From: Plumapathes pennacea
Taxonomy: Eukaryota; Cnidaria; Anthozoa; Antipatharia; Myriopathidae
DNA: 64,000 bases
Direction: 5' to 3'
NCBI GenBank assembly: GCA_964036295.1
Contig: OZ038466.1
Location: 12,806,001-12,870,000 of the forward strand
The translations under genes were made by a program, and so were the position numbers. Below the pieces are notes generated by a model. The model saw only the letters and a program-made list of their open reading frames with translations. It was not told the origin of the DNA and did not search any database. Below, in pieces: positions 22,011 to 33,794 of this stretch. How positions within the stretch are numbered: position 1 is the stretch's first letter; every line of letters begins with the position of its first letter.

Positions 22011-25000
22011 ATGGCTTCCAGCAAAGAGAGATACTATCGTTCCAACACTCTGGATGCGCAGTGGGAGGACCTGAGCCAGTCGGTTAGCCATCTGTTACAA
22101 GAGCACGAGGGAGGTGGCAAGGAAGGGGTTCACGACGAGCGACGCGTCTCCAGGAAACATTGGGTGAACGCTCTCGAACGGAAGGACTGCGTAGCGCCGG
22201 AATGCAGGAGAAGGTTTACTGTTACTGAGAGGAAACATCATTGTCGAAGGTAAAGAGCGATGCTGCTTTGAAGTTGCAGACTCCCCAAGCAGAAGCTGAC
22301 AATTTCATGCACACTTGTAGGAGTAGCGATTCATACTAATTGATAAAAGATTTTGATTTGGAGCTGACTTATGTCGAGGTGTATCGGGAGCTGTTCGAAA
22401 TGTCAGATAAGGTTTTGAAAACAATCCCGAAAAAATTTCCCCCAGAACAAGCAAATTAGCTTTGGATCATTTTAGCTACACAGTAAAACCGCGCTGACTC
22501 GAACCAAGGGAAGCGAGAAATAGTTCGAGTTAGCCGATAGTAAATGACTGAAAGGGAAATCCGAGCTAGGGAAGTGGATTTGAGTTTGAGATAGGGAGGA
22601 GTTTGAGTTAAGCGAGTTCAAGTTAGCGGGATTTTACTTTTTCCCCCTAATTGTCCTGGAGTTCATATTTCACTGAAGCGTGTACGTACGGCTGTATATT
22701 TCTACGAGCCATGCATTTGAGCAACCTCGTTCCCAGGCTCTTTCATCTCCTGGCCCCCGCCCCCGAAGAAAGACCCTGGTTCAGGCTGGTCACGTGTCGA
22801 CCAGAATCTGGCCGGTTGCAAAAAAGGAAACCAAGGGAGGGGCCGTTAAGTCGGAAATTTACTTTACTTTGTCTACTTGGGGAAGAAAAATTTGGATATA
22901 AAAATTAAACACCTCCCATGTAGTTTACGCTGCATCTGAACAACAAGTCAAGTTGTTACAGGCCTTGTAGTTCTGTGGGAGACCACTGCAAAAACGTATG
23001 CGGAAAACTGAGCTACTAAGGTACTTCTCGAAACAGCGAAAGAGTTTTACAGCAGCTCGTTGCCACAGAGTGAAGGTTTGCCACATTTAATCTGCAGACC
23101 ATGTGAAAGACGCCTCGACAACTTCAGAGCTTTCAAAAAGGTAATTTTGAGAGTCAAGGCTCCTTCAGAAGGGTTAAAAGATGCATTTAAACATGAAGGC
23201 GTGCTATAAAAGGCCGTTGGCCGCCTCTTTCGACATCAAATTTGCATAATGTTTGTTGAATTGCACGTGCGTCCACAGCGTTCAGAAGTCGCTCTGTCCA
23301 TGAAATATCTCTGCAGCAACTAAAAGTAATTACCTAAAATTAAACACATATGGGCAACTTTAATGTGGAGTCCTGGACGGAAGGGTTTGAAACGAAATTT
23401 TTCTCTTGGCTGCCAAAATACATTTTGAATTTCGCGGTGCAATACAACGCATGGCTGCCCACCAAGCATCTTTAATTTTTTACTTTGAAGATTTTTCTTG
23501 GATTTTACTCAAATTGCACTCAAAATGAATGTTTATGTGATGGAAAATTGGTGAGGCAACATCTTGTTTTGCGTGGTATTCAAGTACAAGGAAAACAAAA
23601 TTTGGACATTTTTGGCTTTTTACTAATTAGAAGCTGTTGTCTCGGTCGCTGTTGATTGACAAGTGGCTCTGCCAAAAAGCGCGGCTGATTTGTGTCATTT
23701 GTTCCAGCCTCGTTTTTCCAGCCTCAGTACTTGTGGCATGCGTGCTTCATACTCCTGTATAAGTCATGCTGATCTCCATACAGTATATATGCCTCACATG
23801 AAATCATGCCAATCTCCGACTATTCTCCACTTAATCCACAATTTTTTGCCATAGAATAGCTAGAAAAGGTGTCATTTTAAGTCAATATTTTTGCAATATG
23901 TCAGCTGAGGCTCTAAATTTTAGTTTATGTTCTACCTCAAATAAAAGGGGGGAGTGGCTAAGGGTGGCTGCAGGGTACAGTATATACACAGTGCCAGACT
24001 AGAGGTTTTTGAACATTGGTTCAGTGGTCAAAGGGTTTCAATATGAAAAGAGTTTTGGTTCTTATGGTAATTTTACATACTGCAACTGCAAAACATGTGA
24101 ATCTTTTCTGCTAAAACTAGGAGTGTAAAATCCTCTTTTTGATACTGAACATTGTGGCTCTCTATTAAATATGATTTCTTCCTCTTGTCTCCTAGGTGTG
24201 GTGATGTTTTCTGTGGCAAGTGCAGCCAATACAGACGTCGTCTATCTGTATTTGCAACCCCAGACCCTGATGGTATCAACTGCAGGGTTAGTAAATTATG
24301 CTAGCCAGAAAATTTCCCAAACTAATCTCCATATATCTGAACTGTCAAGTGTTGCCAAATTTGATGTACATATATTATCAAGTATGCTATTGTATGGACC
24401 TGATATTTTGCATGTCTACATATTTTTCCATTGTTTTCTGGCACTCAAAAAAGCTTGAGGTGAATTTTTGGTCATGTGACTATAACTGTAGATTCTGCAA
24501 AGGGCCTCTTGAGATATATTTCTTCCTGAATGGTTGGCAAAATGTATAGCTGAACAATAATTATGATATTGGGAGTACAGCTGTATAAAGGTACATAGTT
24601 TACTTAATTTAAAATAAGGGTTTTATGAAGAATGCCATGAACAAAACGGATGATAAAGAAAGACTAAAATGGTTGCAGTAAACACACTACAGATGATTGG
24701 ACTGTGTGTCAAAAACAAACAGGTTTGGAAGGGAAAACCATTGAAGAAAATTATTCCTAGTTCTCACAAGTTACATATATCTGTCATTATAGCTGTTTAT
24801 AGTTCTATTATATTATAGTTTCAGTTGAAGCAAAACAGTAAACTATAAGTGCACTCTCACATTTGAGTTCAATATGTTTGTAATGTAATGTAACATTGTA
24901 ATTTGTATACTATACTTAATATTGACTTGTCATGTTCTGCTTCTAAGGTTTGTCGCAGTTGCTTTGAAGTGGGTCCCCAGACTATTGGATCAAGCCGCAG

Positions 25001-27593
25001 CTACTTGGAGAAATTTATCTCTTACAGACGGAGAAGGAAACTGAAACATCAGGGTGAGAACAACAACCAAGATTCACCAAGCACCCAGATTGATATTGAA
25101 GCTGAGTGCAGTAGACTTGTTAATGGCTTCAAATCTAAAGTTGGTTCCTCAAGAATCAAGTCATTCTTTACAGAAGCTCTCAGTCCAGTGAAAGTTCCTG
25201 AATGGCAGAAGTCTGAGCACTGGGTGGTAAGATGTTTACATAATATTTAATTATTATATTTAATATTTAGTGTTTTATTAATATTTAATGATAATTATTA
25301 TCCTTCCATGTCCTAATGCTATATGCTCTAATCATTCATTGTATGACCAGCTGCTACTTGAAATTGGGAAGAAATAAATCTCAGCAAAAATATGCACAGC
25401 ATTCTTTTGAAAATTTCTTTGCAGCAGTATGCTTTTCTTTCTTAATTGTTGTGCTGAATAGGCTCTTTGCACCAGACAGGTCACGTGACCAAAATCTCCC
25501 ACATGACTGAAATTCATCACCTCAGAATATTGTTGAGTGCCAGAAATGGAAAGAGCGTAAAAATATGTAGGAATGCAAAGTTCAGGCTTGCAGCATTTAT
25601 ATATGGAATTTGGCAGCGTTCTGAGGCTTTGCATTCCAGCAATGTTTCCCTGCAAATCTTTTTAATTTTGAAGTTTCAAGTCCTGCATTTGATGCCGAAT
25701 ATGCTATATATGCTACACATGAAATTTTGCATTTCTACATATTTTTCGATGCTCTTTCCATTTCTGGCACTCAAAAGGCCTTGGGTGAATTTTCAGTCTC
25801 GTTGGGACATTTTGGTCATGTGTCTAGTGCAGAGGGCCTTTTATTGCCAAATGTAGTTTTTAGGGCATAAAACTGTTTCTTCCTTGCAGAAAAAGGCAAC
25901 AGTAGATAACTGCTCATTGTGTGAAAGCAAGTTTACTGTGATGGAGATGAAATCACATTGCAGGTGAGCTCTTGGCTTTATAGTCCATTAACAGCCAATT
26001 GCTTAGCATTCTATCATACTTCTATTGATGGTACTTCTAATGATGGTATCAGCAAGTCACAGAAGCAGTAGTTAATGTATATTTTCCATTAGCTGATATC
26101 TCTGACCATTTAGTTGGATGAGGAGACACTGGATATCGTACTTCTAATGGTTAAGAGTCCCATACCCGGGGGGAGGGGACAAATTTTAGGTGGGAGTGTG
26201 CCGCCCAGGTCCGAAAACCTTTACCCTACTTCAGACCAAGATTTGCGATTTTCAACCCTATTTCAGACCAAAATTTGCGATTTTCGACTCTATTTCAGAC
26301 CAAAATGTGCAATTTTCGACCCTATTTCAGACCAAATATCAAAATCTCCGACCCTATTGCAGACCAAAGGTTAAAATCGATACCCTATTTCAGACTAAAA
26401 TGCTGAAAATGATACCCTTTGGGGCGGAACATACCTATATGGCTCATATATGGGAGTACCCCCCGCCCCCACCCACGGGTTCCCTTATCAGATACAAATA
26501 TCCGACATATTCCCTTCAGTTTTGTGTTGCTGGATCATTCAACAGGGTCTGCGGCTCTGTTATATGCTCATCTTGTTCCTCGGACACCATGATCTTGTTT
26601 GTGCAAGAAGACAAAAGTGTTCACTGGACACTCATAAACGTGGTCGGCTCGCCGGACCAAGAGCCTGCTGTCTGCGTGTACCTCAAGATCTGCAACTCTT
26701 GCCACAGTAAAGCGGCATTAATCCAGGCCCAAGACACGATAGACGGAGGCAATCCAGGCTGGGACCTAGACACGGTAGCCAGCATCAACAAAAAATTGAG
26801 CACACTCCAAGGGAAGGTTGATACTCTCCTGCCCACTTATGAAAGCCTCGCTGATGCAGTGGAAGCTAAGACAAACTTACAAGGTCTTGTCCCTGCTGGC
26901 AGCAGTGCAACCCAAGCACTGGCTAAGTACCACCTGGATTTGTCCGATATGTTTACTCAGTTTGCGGTAGATATGCAGGGTTTAAAGCGACTTAAACCCA
27001 AGACCAACGCACAGATTAAGTTGACGAAGAATCTGACCCGGAGCAAGTTTAACTACTACAATGATAACATCAGCGTCTTCCGAGAATGCAAGAAAAGGTT
27101 GTCTGAAATGCTGCCGTGCGAGGTCATGGAGAAGATACAGGCGATTGTAAATGAGAACGCTATCAACAGCGCTTATATCGTTGTGAAACAGCTCGGGTTT
27201 GAAGCTCTTCTTCTGTCAGACAAGTACAATTTTAATAGCGAAGTTGCGCGTCTGTTAGCACAATGCGAGGAAGTGTGTTTGGAATATTTGAGGAAACAGA
27301 TTGAAGAATCTAAAGGCTGCTGGGAAACCCACGAGCAGACCCTGAAGGCGCTCATTCAGGAACAGTTGAAGGAACATCGCATGGTTGTACCCTCCAAGAC
27401 TTTAACAAAGTCTCGCGGAGCGTCGTACGTGCATGCGTTTCTTGTCGAGCGCTCGGATCTTTTGATTTGTCAGACCATCCACCAACTTTGTGCTAAAACG
27501 ACGGAGAAGAAATTCTCCGGCTGCAAGGACATTCTGAAGGACGCCAGCAAGCAGATTTCCCAGATAGAGATGATCAGCATAGTACCAACCTGA
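22011..27593 (+). CDS. Double-FYVE zinc-finger protein (five exons, 576 residues)
   Basis: FYVE fingers bind phosphatidylinositol 3-phosphate on endosomes. Exons: 22011-22249, 24196-24286, 24948-25226, 25890-25963, 26546-27593; all junctions are GT/AG and phases agree, stop TGA at 27591. FYVE-1 (about residues 50-117) is canonical: CVAPEC, RKHHCRRCG, CGKC, CRSC. FYVE-2 (about 201-270) has all zinc ligands (CSLC, CRVCG, CSSC, CNSC) but MKSHCR replaces the basic R-K/R-H-H-C-R core, so lipid binding is doubtful. The remaining ~300 residues look helical, possibly coiled coil, with no family I recognise. Translation starts at the first ATG in frame (CCGCTATGG). Introns carry MITEs at 22481, 25450 and 26165. 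Rabenosyn- or ZFYVE1-like roles are possible but not shown. Confidence 0.9.
22481..22639. mobile_element. Short MITE, CAGTAAAACC ends
   Basis: CAGTAAAACCGCGCTGACTC at the left and TTAGCGGGATTTTACTT at the right are imperfect inverted ends, with GAGTT/AACTCG-rich interior. It resembles Tigger-type MITEs. It lies in intron 1 of the double-FYVE gene. Confidence 0.5.
22985..23142 (+). pseudogene. Zinc-finger-associated-like domain fragment in intron 1
   Basis: The reading ...LPHLICRPCERRLDNFRAFKK ends at a good donor (AAG|GTAATTTTG at 23141). It resembles the C-x2-C-E-R-R-L part of a cysteine-rich domain common in transposon-derived cnidarian genes. The upstream part contains stops and no start, so it is probably an exon relic from an inserted element; it does not fit the phases of the FYVE gene. 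Confidence 0.3.
25450..25845. repeat. Large imperfect inverted repeat in intron 3 of the double-FYVE gene
   Basis: The left arm (GGCTCTTTGCACCAGACAGG, then GTCACGTGACCAAAAT, GAGTGCCAGAAATGGAAAGAGC) is answered by GCTCTTTCCATTTCTGGCACTC and ATTTTGGTCATGTG...GCAGAGGGCC. A single related arm sits in intron 2 (about 24380-24510), so this is a fold-back or MITE family. Confidence 0.6.
26165..26479. mobile_element. Second copy of the GTACTC-ended MITE, in intron 4 of the double-FYVE gene
   Basis: Starts CCCGGGGGGAGGGG and ends GGGAGTACCCCCC...ACGGG, opposite in orientation to 20820-21168, with repeated CCCTATTTCAGACCAAA motifs. Flanking octamers GTCCCATA and TTCCCTTA agree at six of eight positions. 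It ends 66 bp before exon 5 and adds open frame to it, but the acceptor AACAG at 26545 excludes it from the mRNA. Confidence 0.65.
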
Positions 27594-28680
27594 AATGACT
27601 AAACTACAGTGTTCTTACGGTAACACCGGATTCGGACTCTAGCATATCCAGCCGTTTTTCCGCAGTCCGTACTAGCAGATGTATAAGTAACTGCCACTTA
27701 CGGCCCGCAATCCCGTAGTCGGTAAATTTGCATGTCCTTATTTGGACACACATTCAAGCGACATCTCGAAGTGGATGCACTACACATATTTTCTGTGCTT
27801 TCCGATGCAGTGTGTGAGGTGACCTTGGCCACTTTTGGTCAAGTGATGACCCGTGCTAGTCGGTTTCAGTTGTTTAGTCTCAGTTCATTCCAAGTTTTGT
27901 TTTCAAAACGAAGCCGCGCAGTTGTTGAGGCTGATCTAATCCGGCGGACCATTGGACGATCAAACGTGGTAGGAGAATCACGTAGAAACAAAACCAGTGA
28001 GATTTACTTCACCCATCAGATACTGTACTGTATTATACTAGCGGGACCCCCGTAAACTACGGTGACATCGGATTTTCTTTTTTTTTCTTTCTTTTTTTTT
28101 TTCCAATATTTTCTTTCTTTCTTTTTTCCTTTTTGAAGTTTGTTTTATATTACATTTTTTTAAAGGAGTATGATTGTGAAAGTTGCTATTAAATTTACAC
28201 GTAAATAGAACATTTTCAAATAGCTAAAGCAGAGGCAAAATGGGATATTCGTGTGCGCTGTCCACTTGTCCCGCGGAGAAACAGGTTTTATTTTTGGATG
28301 CAACGAATATTGTCGCATGTACACGAACCGTCACGTGATCGGAAAAAGAACTCAGCACTCAGCCCTGGGATATCAAACTCGTTTAAATAAACACCTCGCA
28401 TTGTTACATTGTAATAACGAAATAATGCAGCGATCAATTCTAGCTGTAACCAACTACTCTAATATTCAGAAAATTTCAGGACTTTGTATACGTGCGCCAT
28501 GTTGGTGTACAGAAGCTGTACACCAACATGGCGGCAAATAAACACTGCGTCAGAAGTCTTAGAAATAAAGGAAATATATTTACTCTTCCCTTAAGGGTAA
28601 AAACCCTTAAAAGAGTTCAGATTTAAAGCTTACTATGCATAAAAGTCGATCGATAGAGTGAAAATATTGCTTTTTGTGCA
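27594..28680. other. 3' flank of the double-FYVE gene, no gene seen
   Basis: Contains the 3' UTR, a T/C-rich tract (28080-28135), an isolated ACTAGCGGGACCCC motif (about 28036) shared with the Helitron-like element at 42883, and a perfect hairpin at 28495. Confidence 0.5.
28495..28533. repeat. Perfect 18-bp-stem hairpin
   Basis: CGCCATGTTGGTGTACAG, loop AAG, then its exact reverse complement. Confidence 0.85.
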
Positions 28681-28686
28681 ATTTCA

Positions 28687-31484
28687 GGAGCGTGCTTAGC
28701 TAAGCAATCATAAACCTCAAACTAAATTTCACAAAAATCTTCCTCCGCAGTACACAATAAATCGAGTGAAGATTGAGCCTTCTGCGCAGACGCTTTGAGT
28801 TCAGAGCGTCTGCGTAGGAGGCTAGTGAAGATTGTGCTAATCTAGTTAGTCTCGCTGTGTAATTATGACACGTGACACGCCATTCAACTCATGATTGAAC
28901 AATGCGAATAAATAACTAGCGCGACATCTGTTTTTTCCAAAAGAAACCACTGTTTACTTTGTTGGTGTCTTTGAATGTAGCGCTTCAAGACAAACACTGC
29001 CCACTTGAGGCGTTTTGTGGTCTTGGTGTGAAAGCTGAAAGGCCTTGAAACAGGCCTAACAACTGTGTTAACAGGGCGACCCTCGTTTTTCACTTCTCAT
29101 TGTAAGCCCGAACACTGATGGTTTGTCAGCTTGGATTAAGACACTGGCCGTGCTAGCCTCACCTTGTTCTGTTTTTGGCGTATTTATCTAACTAAGGTAA
29201 GGCTTAATTGCCACTTTGATTTCTTTTAATTTATTTTGCGGTAACCAAAGCTCGACAGTGAATTTTCGCCTAATTTTCGACAAATTATGAAAAAAAGTTG
29301 CATCTTTCAAAAATAAAAACAACACGACAGTTTTACTAGAGTGCTACTTCTTCAGTGTCGACTAAAATGCTATAATTTTGTTTGAGAAGCCTGATCGTTC
29401 TGTCAGCTTCTAGGAAGCTTAGTTCGAAGCTAAGATGACAGTAACCACTTTCAAAGTGGTCACTCTATCTCGAATTTACACTTAAACGTTTCGTTTCGAT
29501 GCTCTGTATTTCAGACAAATTGAAAACACCAACTTACGCTTACTTTTCTTTCATTTTTAATCGCTTACATATAATCAGCTGCGTGTAAAGGAAACGATTA
29601 TTTTGTTGCTAATTAACCTGTTCACTGCCATGTTTCTCTGTCCAAATGCAAAAAGAAAGGAAAAGGGAACACTGATATATTTATCAATGATACTGTACAA
29701 CAATGTACTCAGTGAGTAGTCACATCTTTGGGTTTCACTGAAAACTTCAGGAATTGTACGTTTCTCGATTGAGTTCGATGAAATTTACTTTTGTGCTCAG
29801 CTAAGGGATACCAGAATGACAGTGTCCTGTTTCTATAAAGCTTGTCGAGGTTTTCACGACGTAGGTTTCAAGCTCCGTCTGGGTGGTGTATAAAGTTAAG
29901 GAAGAAAATGTCAGTTTTAAATGAAACTTACATCTCAAGGGGAAAACACAAACTGCACTCAAAATACATTAAATTGTCCGAGTATGCTGGAAGGCTTGTG
30001 TTTCAGACAATGCCAGTTGTATCACGAATCTAATATCACTGTAAAACCGACCACAAATAGTTTCAACACAAAGCAGCTCGTCCACTGCCAGAGAACTAGT
30101 CATTGACATTAATTCATCATCAGTTATCCAGGAGCTTTGTCACAGTACGTGTACCAAGTTGCCATAGCAACATCCTCGGATTTGCGCTTCACCTTTCCCT
30201 TACTGTCAGTCGGTGATTTCTTCGATAATTTTTCACGTCTTAAAATTGCAAGAAGAAGAAGAAGAAGAAGAAGAAGAAAAAAAAAACACGAATTCAGTGA
30301 CACACCAGTACGTGCAGCCACTCAAGGATTGGAAAGTACTCACTGCGAGCTTAATAAACCCCTTCACGGTATTGAATGCATGATGGGTAATCAGGGCAAG
30401 AACAAAGAAACATGACGACGAAGCGTGCGAGAAGTCTCGGTTTAATAGTAAAATCGCTCACAATCAGAACCACTGAAAGCTTGCAAATGACAATATGGAG
30501 TGTTTCGAAGATCCACCGATCAGAAAAACGAATGTATGTGCAGTTTATTTGCCCTGATTACCCATCATGCATTCAATACCGAGAAGGGGTCTATTTATTC
30601 GAATGGCGTATATTCCGGAACGATGACGTTATGCTTCATGAACACAAAGAAGGCGGCGTTTTTGTACGCGAACGAAAACTCTTTTTAAGCCGAACCAGAG
30701 AAAACGAAGGAATTTTTGTAGACCACAGATGATACTCTGCTCCTTATTTCAAAGTGAGGAACAAAAGGCCCTTTTGCGTGGAAGACCGCACGTTCGTCAG
30801 AATAACTATTGTCTCTAAGCTATTGTATCTTTCACGGTGTTCCATTACCCTCATCAACACACAGTTGGTACATCAGTTCGTCAGAATAACAGTTTGTTTG
30901 GGAGATGAGAGTCTGTCTATTCCGCCCCAAGTTTCATTTCATAGCTCATAACAAGAGCTGGAAGTTTAGTTGGCAGTCGAATAAACTTTAATAGCCCAGA
31001 GTCCACTCCGAGCTTGTTCTACGTTAGCTCACTTCAATTATGTTCCAACAGTGAAATGCTCGCCGCTTACTTTATAACATTCGTGACGGTTGAACTTCTC
31101 ATAACATCCACTGCTGGTCAGGGCAGCTGCAATACCGTCCACTCAGTATCAGACTACATTCTGGCCGGACATGCGTACAAGACAACATCCGGAAAACGCC
31201 TGATCACGTGCATTATCGCGTGCGACAACGATCCCGACTGTTATAGCCTGAGCTATAAATTTCCCAGCAAGACATGCGAGCTGAGTAAAAAGACGAGTCT
31301 TTCACATCCTGCCTCGTTTACGTTCACGCCAAACTGGGTGTACTTTGACCATCCCACGCGTCCTGCGGGATCTTGCGTTGGGGATTTTCCTTGCAGAAAC
31401 GAAGGCAAGTGTGAGAACATTCCCCAGGCCCCAGGGTACAAGTGTAATTGTCGTCATCATTACATTGGAGACAGATGTGAAGGT
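28687..31484 (+). repeat. Tandem duplication copy 1 (2.8 kb, period 5,959 bp)
   Basis: Direct repeat of 34646-37443, roughly 98% identical by eye, covering the upstream region and the PAN+EGF exon with its donor. Includes a GCGCAGACGC/GCGTCTGCG hairpin near 28790, a (GAA)n run (30250-30285), and a perfect 32-bp inverted repeat (30368-30399 with 30549-30580). Confidence 0.95.
30368..30580. repeat. 213-bp segment bounded by perfect 32-bp inverted repeats (copy 1)
   Basis: GGTATTGAATGCATGATGGG... at 30368-30399 is exactly inverted at 30549-30580. The same structure is at 36327-36539 in copy 2. It lies about 480 bp upstream of the PAN-EGF start codon; it may be a MITE captured in the promoter region before duplication. 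Confidence 0.7.
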
Positions 31485-33794
31485 AAAGTGTTATTTATGG
31501 ACGCTTTATAAGTCATCTTTTATGAACTTGATACACATTAGGGCTTATTCCTGTTCATTACTCCTGAGTTTAGCCTGCGTGCAGACGTCCTGTATCCCCG
31601 CTACGCAGGCTACCTCTGTTGCGCCTGTAAATCGAAGTACTCCTTGAGCAGCATTTTTAAATTTTACTTTATCTTTTTCGATTTGGGGGGTAGGACCGAA
31701 AGCCCTTAACCTATTTCAGACCAAAATCTGTGATTTTCGACCCTATTTCAGACCAAATATCAAAATCTCCAATCCTATTCCAGACTAAAGGCTCAAAATC
31801 GATACCTTTTTCAGGCTAAAATACTGAAAATGATACCCTTTGGGGCGGGACATACCTGTATGGCTCATATATGGGAGTATCCCCCTCCCCTCCGGGATTG
31901 ATCAGTCGCATGCCGTTTGTGCTAATGCATGTGAGGTCATCAGGAATGCTTGATTTTTGTACCACGAAATTAACACTAGCTCAAAAGCGTTCACATATGC
32001 TTCACAATAGTTTGCAGCTCCCCAGCTCTCGGAATGCAAGACAAACGCATTAAAGATTCCAAAATATCCGCTTCTTCAGCGGGAATGTGGCTGGACCTTA
32101 AAACGTTCTGGCCATCGTACGCCCGGCTTCATGGCCCCTTGTCCTGGGTGTGCACGTTGTTAGATTACAATCCATGGCTACAGATTGAGCTGCCGTCACC
32201 AGTTAAACTGGTCACTCGCATCGCCACTCAAGGGAACTTTGATCACGACTGGTGGACCACAAGCTACACTCTCAAAATCAGCTTGGACGGAGTGTGGTGG
32301 AGAGAAAAGATGACTGGTGACAAGATGGCTGAGGTTAACATCTCCATGTTTTGCTTATATGTGTATATTAATGTTTATGACCCATCAAATATTTCCTCCC
32401 GCGCGTGATTGGTGGAGTCGTGACACGTGACCGAATAACGTCCGCTCACGAGCGGACGTTATCAGCGAATAACCCCCGCCTGGCGAACTATCGCTGTTTA
32501 TTGACAATATCCGAACACAGTTTTAAATATTAATCACAAAAAACCATTACGAGATGACTCCGAGGAGGACATCAATTCATTTGTCGAAAAAGCAGTTGCA
32601 GAAAGCACCAAAGAGCTTCACAGTCCTTGCGCCATTATTTGCGCTGCGAGAGGAATAGTTGAAGGATAATAGGGGCAATAAACTAATTTTGGCTTCGGAA
32701 ATATGCACGGATAATTGTCCTTGGACATTATCTGTTCCTCGAAGCTCACAGTTGCCCTCGAGCTTCGCTCTCGGGTAACTGTTCGCTTCTCTGAACAGAT
32801 AATATCCTCGGACAATTATCCGTGCATATTTCCTAGCCAAAAGTAGTTTATTGTTTATATATCATATATTATGATTCGGTATGTGGAAGAGTTTGCGTGT
32901 GTGTGTAAATTGTGAAACGTACATGACTATTTGTGGGAAGGTATATATAATGCCCTTATGTAAGAGTATTCACTTTAATTTGTGACCCTATTCGAGACTG
33001 GACCCAAATATTGAACCCTATTCATTAGCGGGCAATGCAGTTTGAATATTTGTAAGTCGTCGCCGGAATTATGATTAATTGCATACGGGTGCACCCTATT
33101 CAAGACGAGTCCCCCAAAAACCAGGGAATAATGACCCTAATAAAGACGCTAAAGTGTAAATTGTATACCCTGTATAAGACAGGGGACCCTGAAAACTCTG
33201 CCCTATCCAGCGGAACATCCTTATATAGCAAATATAGGGGAGTACGGCCCCTCCCCCGTTCCCGGGTGTAATACACGGATGTGTGCTACATATTCCAGTT
33301 ACAGAATGTGAATTGTAAGATATATCTGAATGCATATTATAATAGTCCTTGTTGGTAAGGTAATTTTAGTCAGTTAAAACGATTCGCATGTTCTCATTTT
33401 ACTGCAGAGTGATTATAGAGATTAACATATTTACATAGCTATTGTGTTATGAACTAGCCATTCAGTAAGGTTTTTCCTATTCAAGTTACTGGTAACTGTA
33501 AAATTATATCAAAATTCTGCATAGTAATGCAATATCACTATTTATCAGTGGTCCCATGATAGTTTTACGTTGTCACGTGATAGATACATGGCATATATTT
33601 TGAGTCAAATTTGTCTCTGACCACACTCCCATACTACCCCACAGATGATCCTTGGAAATACGGACAGTACTTCTGTGGCTACACACGACTTTTTACCGCC
33701 TTTCAAGGCCAAAGTTATCAGGATTCTGCCTGTAACCAAGGCTGGTCGGACAGCTCTCAGAGTGGAAGTTTATGGCTGTGATGTGATTGAGTAA
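31056..33794 (+). CDS. Secreted PAN/apple - EGF - F5/8C (discoidin) protein, 294 residues
   Basis: Predicted extracellular adhesion or lectin-type protein. Exons 31056-31482, 32026-32333 and 33645-33794 join in frame (phase 1, then 0); stop TAA at 33792. Residues 1-20 form a signal peptide; an in-frame ATG 42 bases upstream (31014) is an alternative. PAN/apple-like domain about 25-104 (paired Cys, CIIACDNDPDCYSLSY). EGF-like domain about 108-142 with six Cys (CVGDFPCRNEGKC..CNCRHHYIGDRC). Exons 2-3 encode an F5/8C domain: LGMQDKRIKDSKISAS, WLQIELPSPVKLVTRIATQG, then GNTDSTSVATHDF and RILPVTKAGRTALRVEVYGC at the end. The second exon uses the inner AG (CCCCAG, 32025). Donor GAG|GTTAAC at 32334 is weak. 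Introns hold repeats at 31683, 32435, 32676 and 32960. Confidence 0.85.
31683..31896. mobile_element. Truncated copy of the GTACTC-ended MITE, intron 1 of the PAN-EGF-F5/8C gene
   Basis: CCCTATTTCAGACCAAA motifs, the block GATACCCTTTGGGGCGG, then CATATATGGGAGTATCCCCCTCCCCTCCGGG, as in 26165-26479. The left end is degenerate and no target duplication was found. Confidence 0.65.
32435..32462. repeat. Perfect 13-bp-stem hairpin
   Basis: ATAACGTCCGCTC, AC, GAGCGGACGTTAT, inside intron 2 of the PAN-EGF-F5/8C gene. Confidence 0.8.
32676..32855. repeat. Fold-back element, ~75-bp arms
   Basis: CAATAAACTA..TTTGGCT..GGAAATATGCACGGATAATTGTCC..GGACATTATCTGTTC is mirrored by GAACAGATAATATCC..GGACAATTATCCGTGCATATTTCC..AGCCAAAAGTAGTTTATTG. 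It is an imperfect palindrome with a short GC-richer centre. Confidence 0.75.
32960..33266. repeat. Diverged relative of the GTACTC-ended MITE family
   Basis: Repeated GACCCTATTC.AGAC / ACCCTGTATAAGAC motifs, then AGCGGAACATCCTTATATAGC and GGGGAGTACGGCCCCTCCCCC..CCCGGG. The arrangement parallels 26165-26479 but the sequence differs, indicating a separate subfamily. Confidence 0.5.

Noticed and set aside
26190..26545. Upstream extension of the last double-FYVE exon as coding
   Set aside because: The extension is MITE sequence and the intron acceptor at 26545 joins in phase to exon 4; the longer frame is accidental.
27732..28055. 107-codon frame downstream of the double-FYVE gene
   Set aside because: No domain, no splice support, and it probably lies in 3' flank or UTR.
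30250..30290. (GAA)n run read as an Arg-rich coding stretch
   Set aside because: Simple microsatellite present in both duplicates, with no supporting gene structure.
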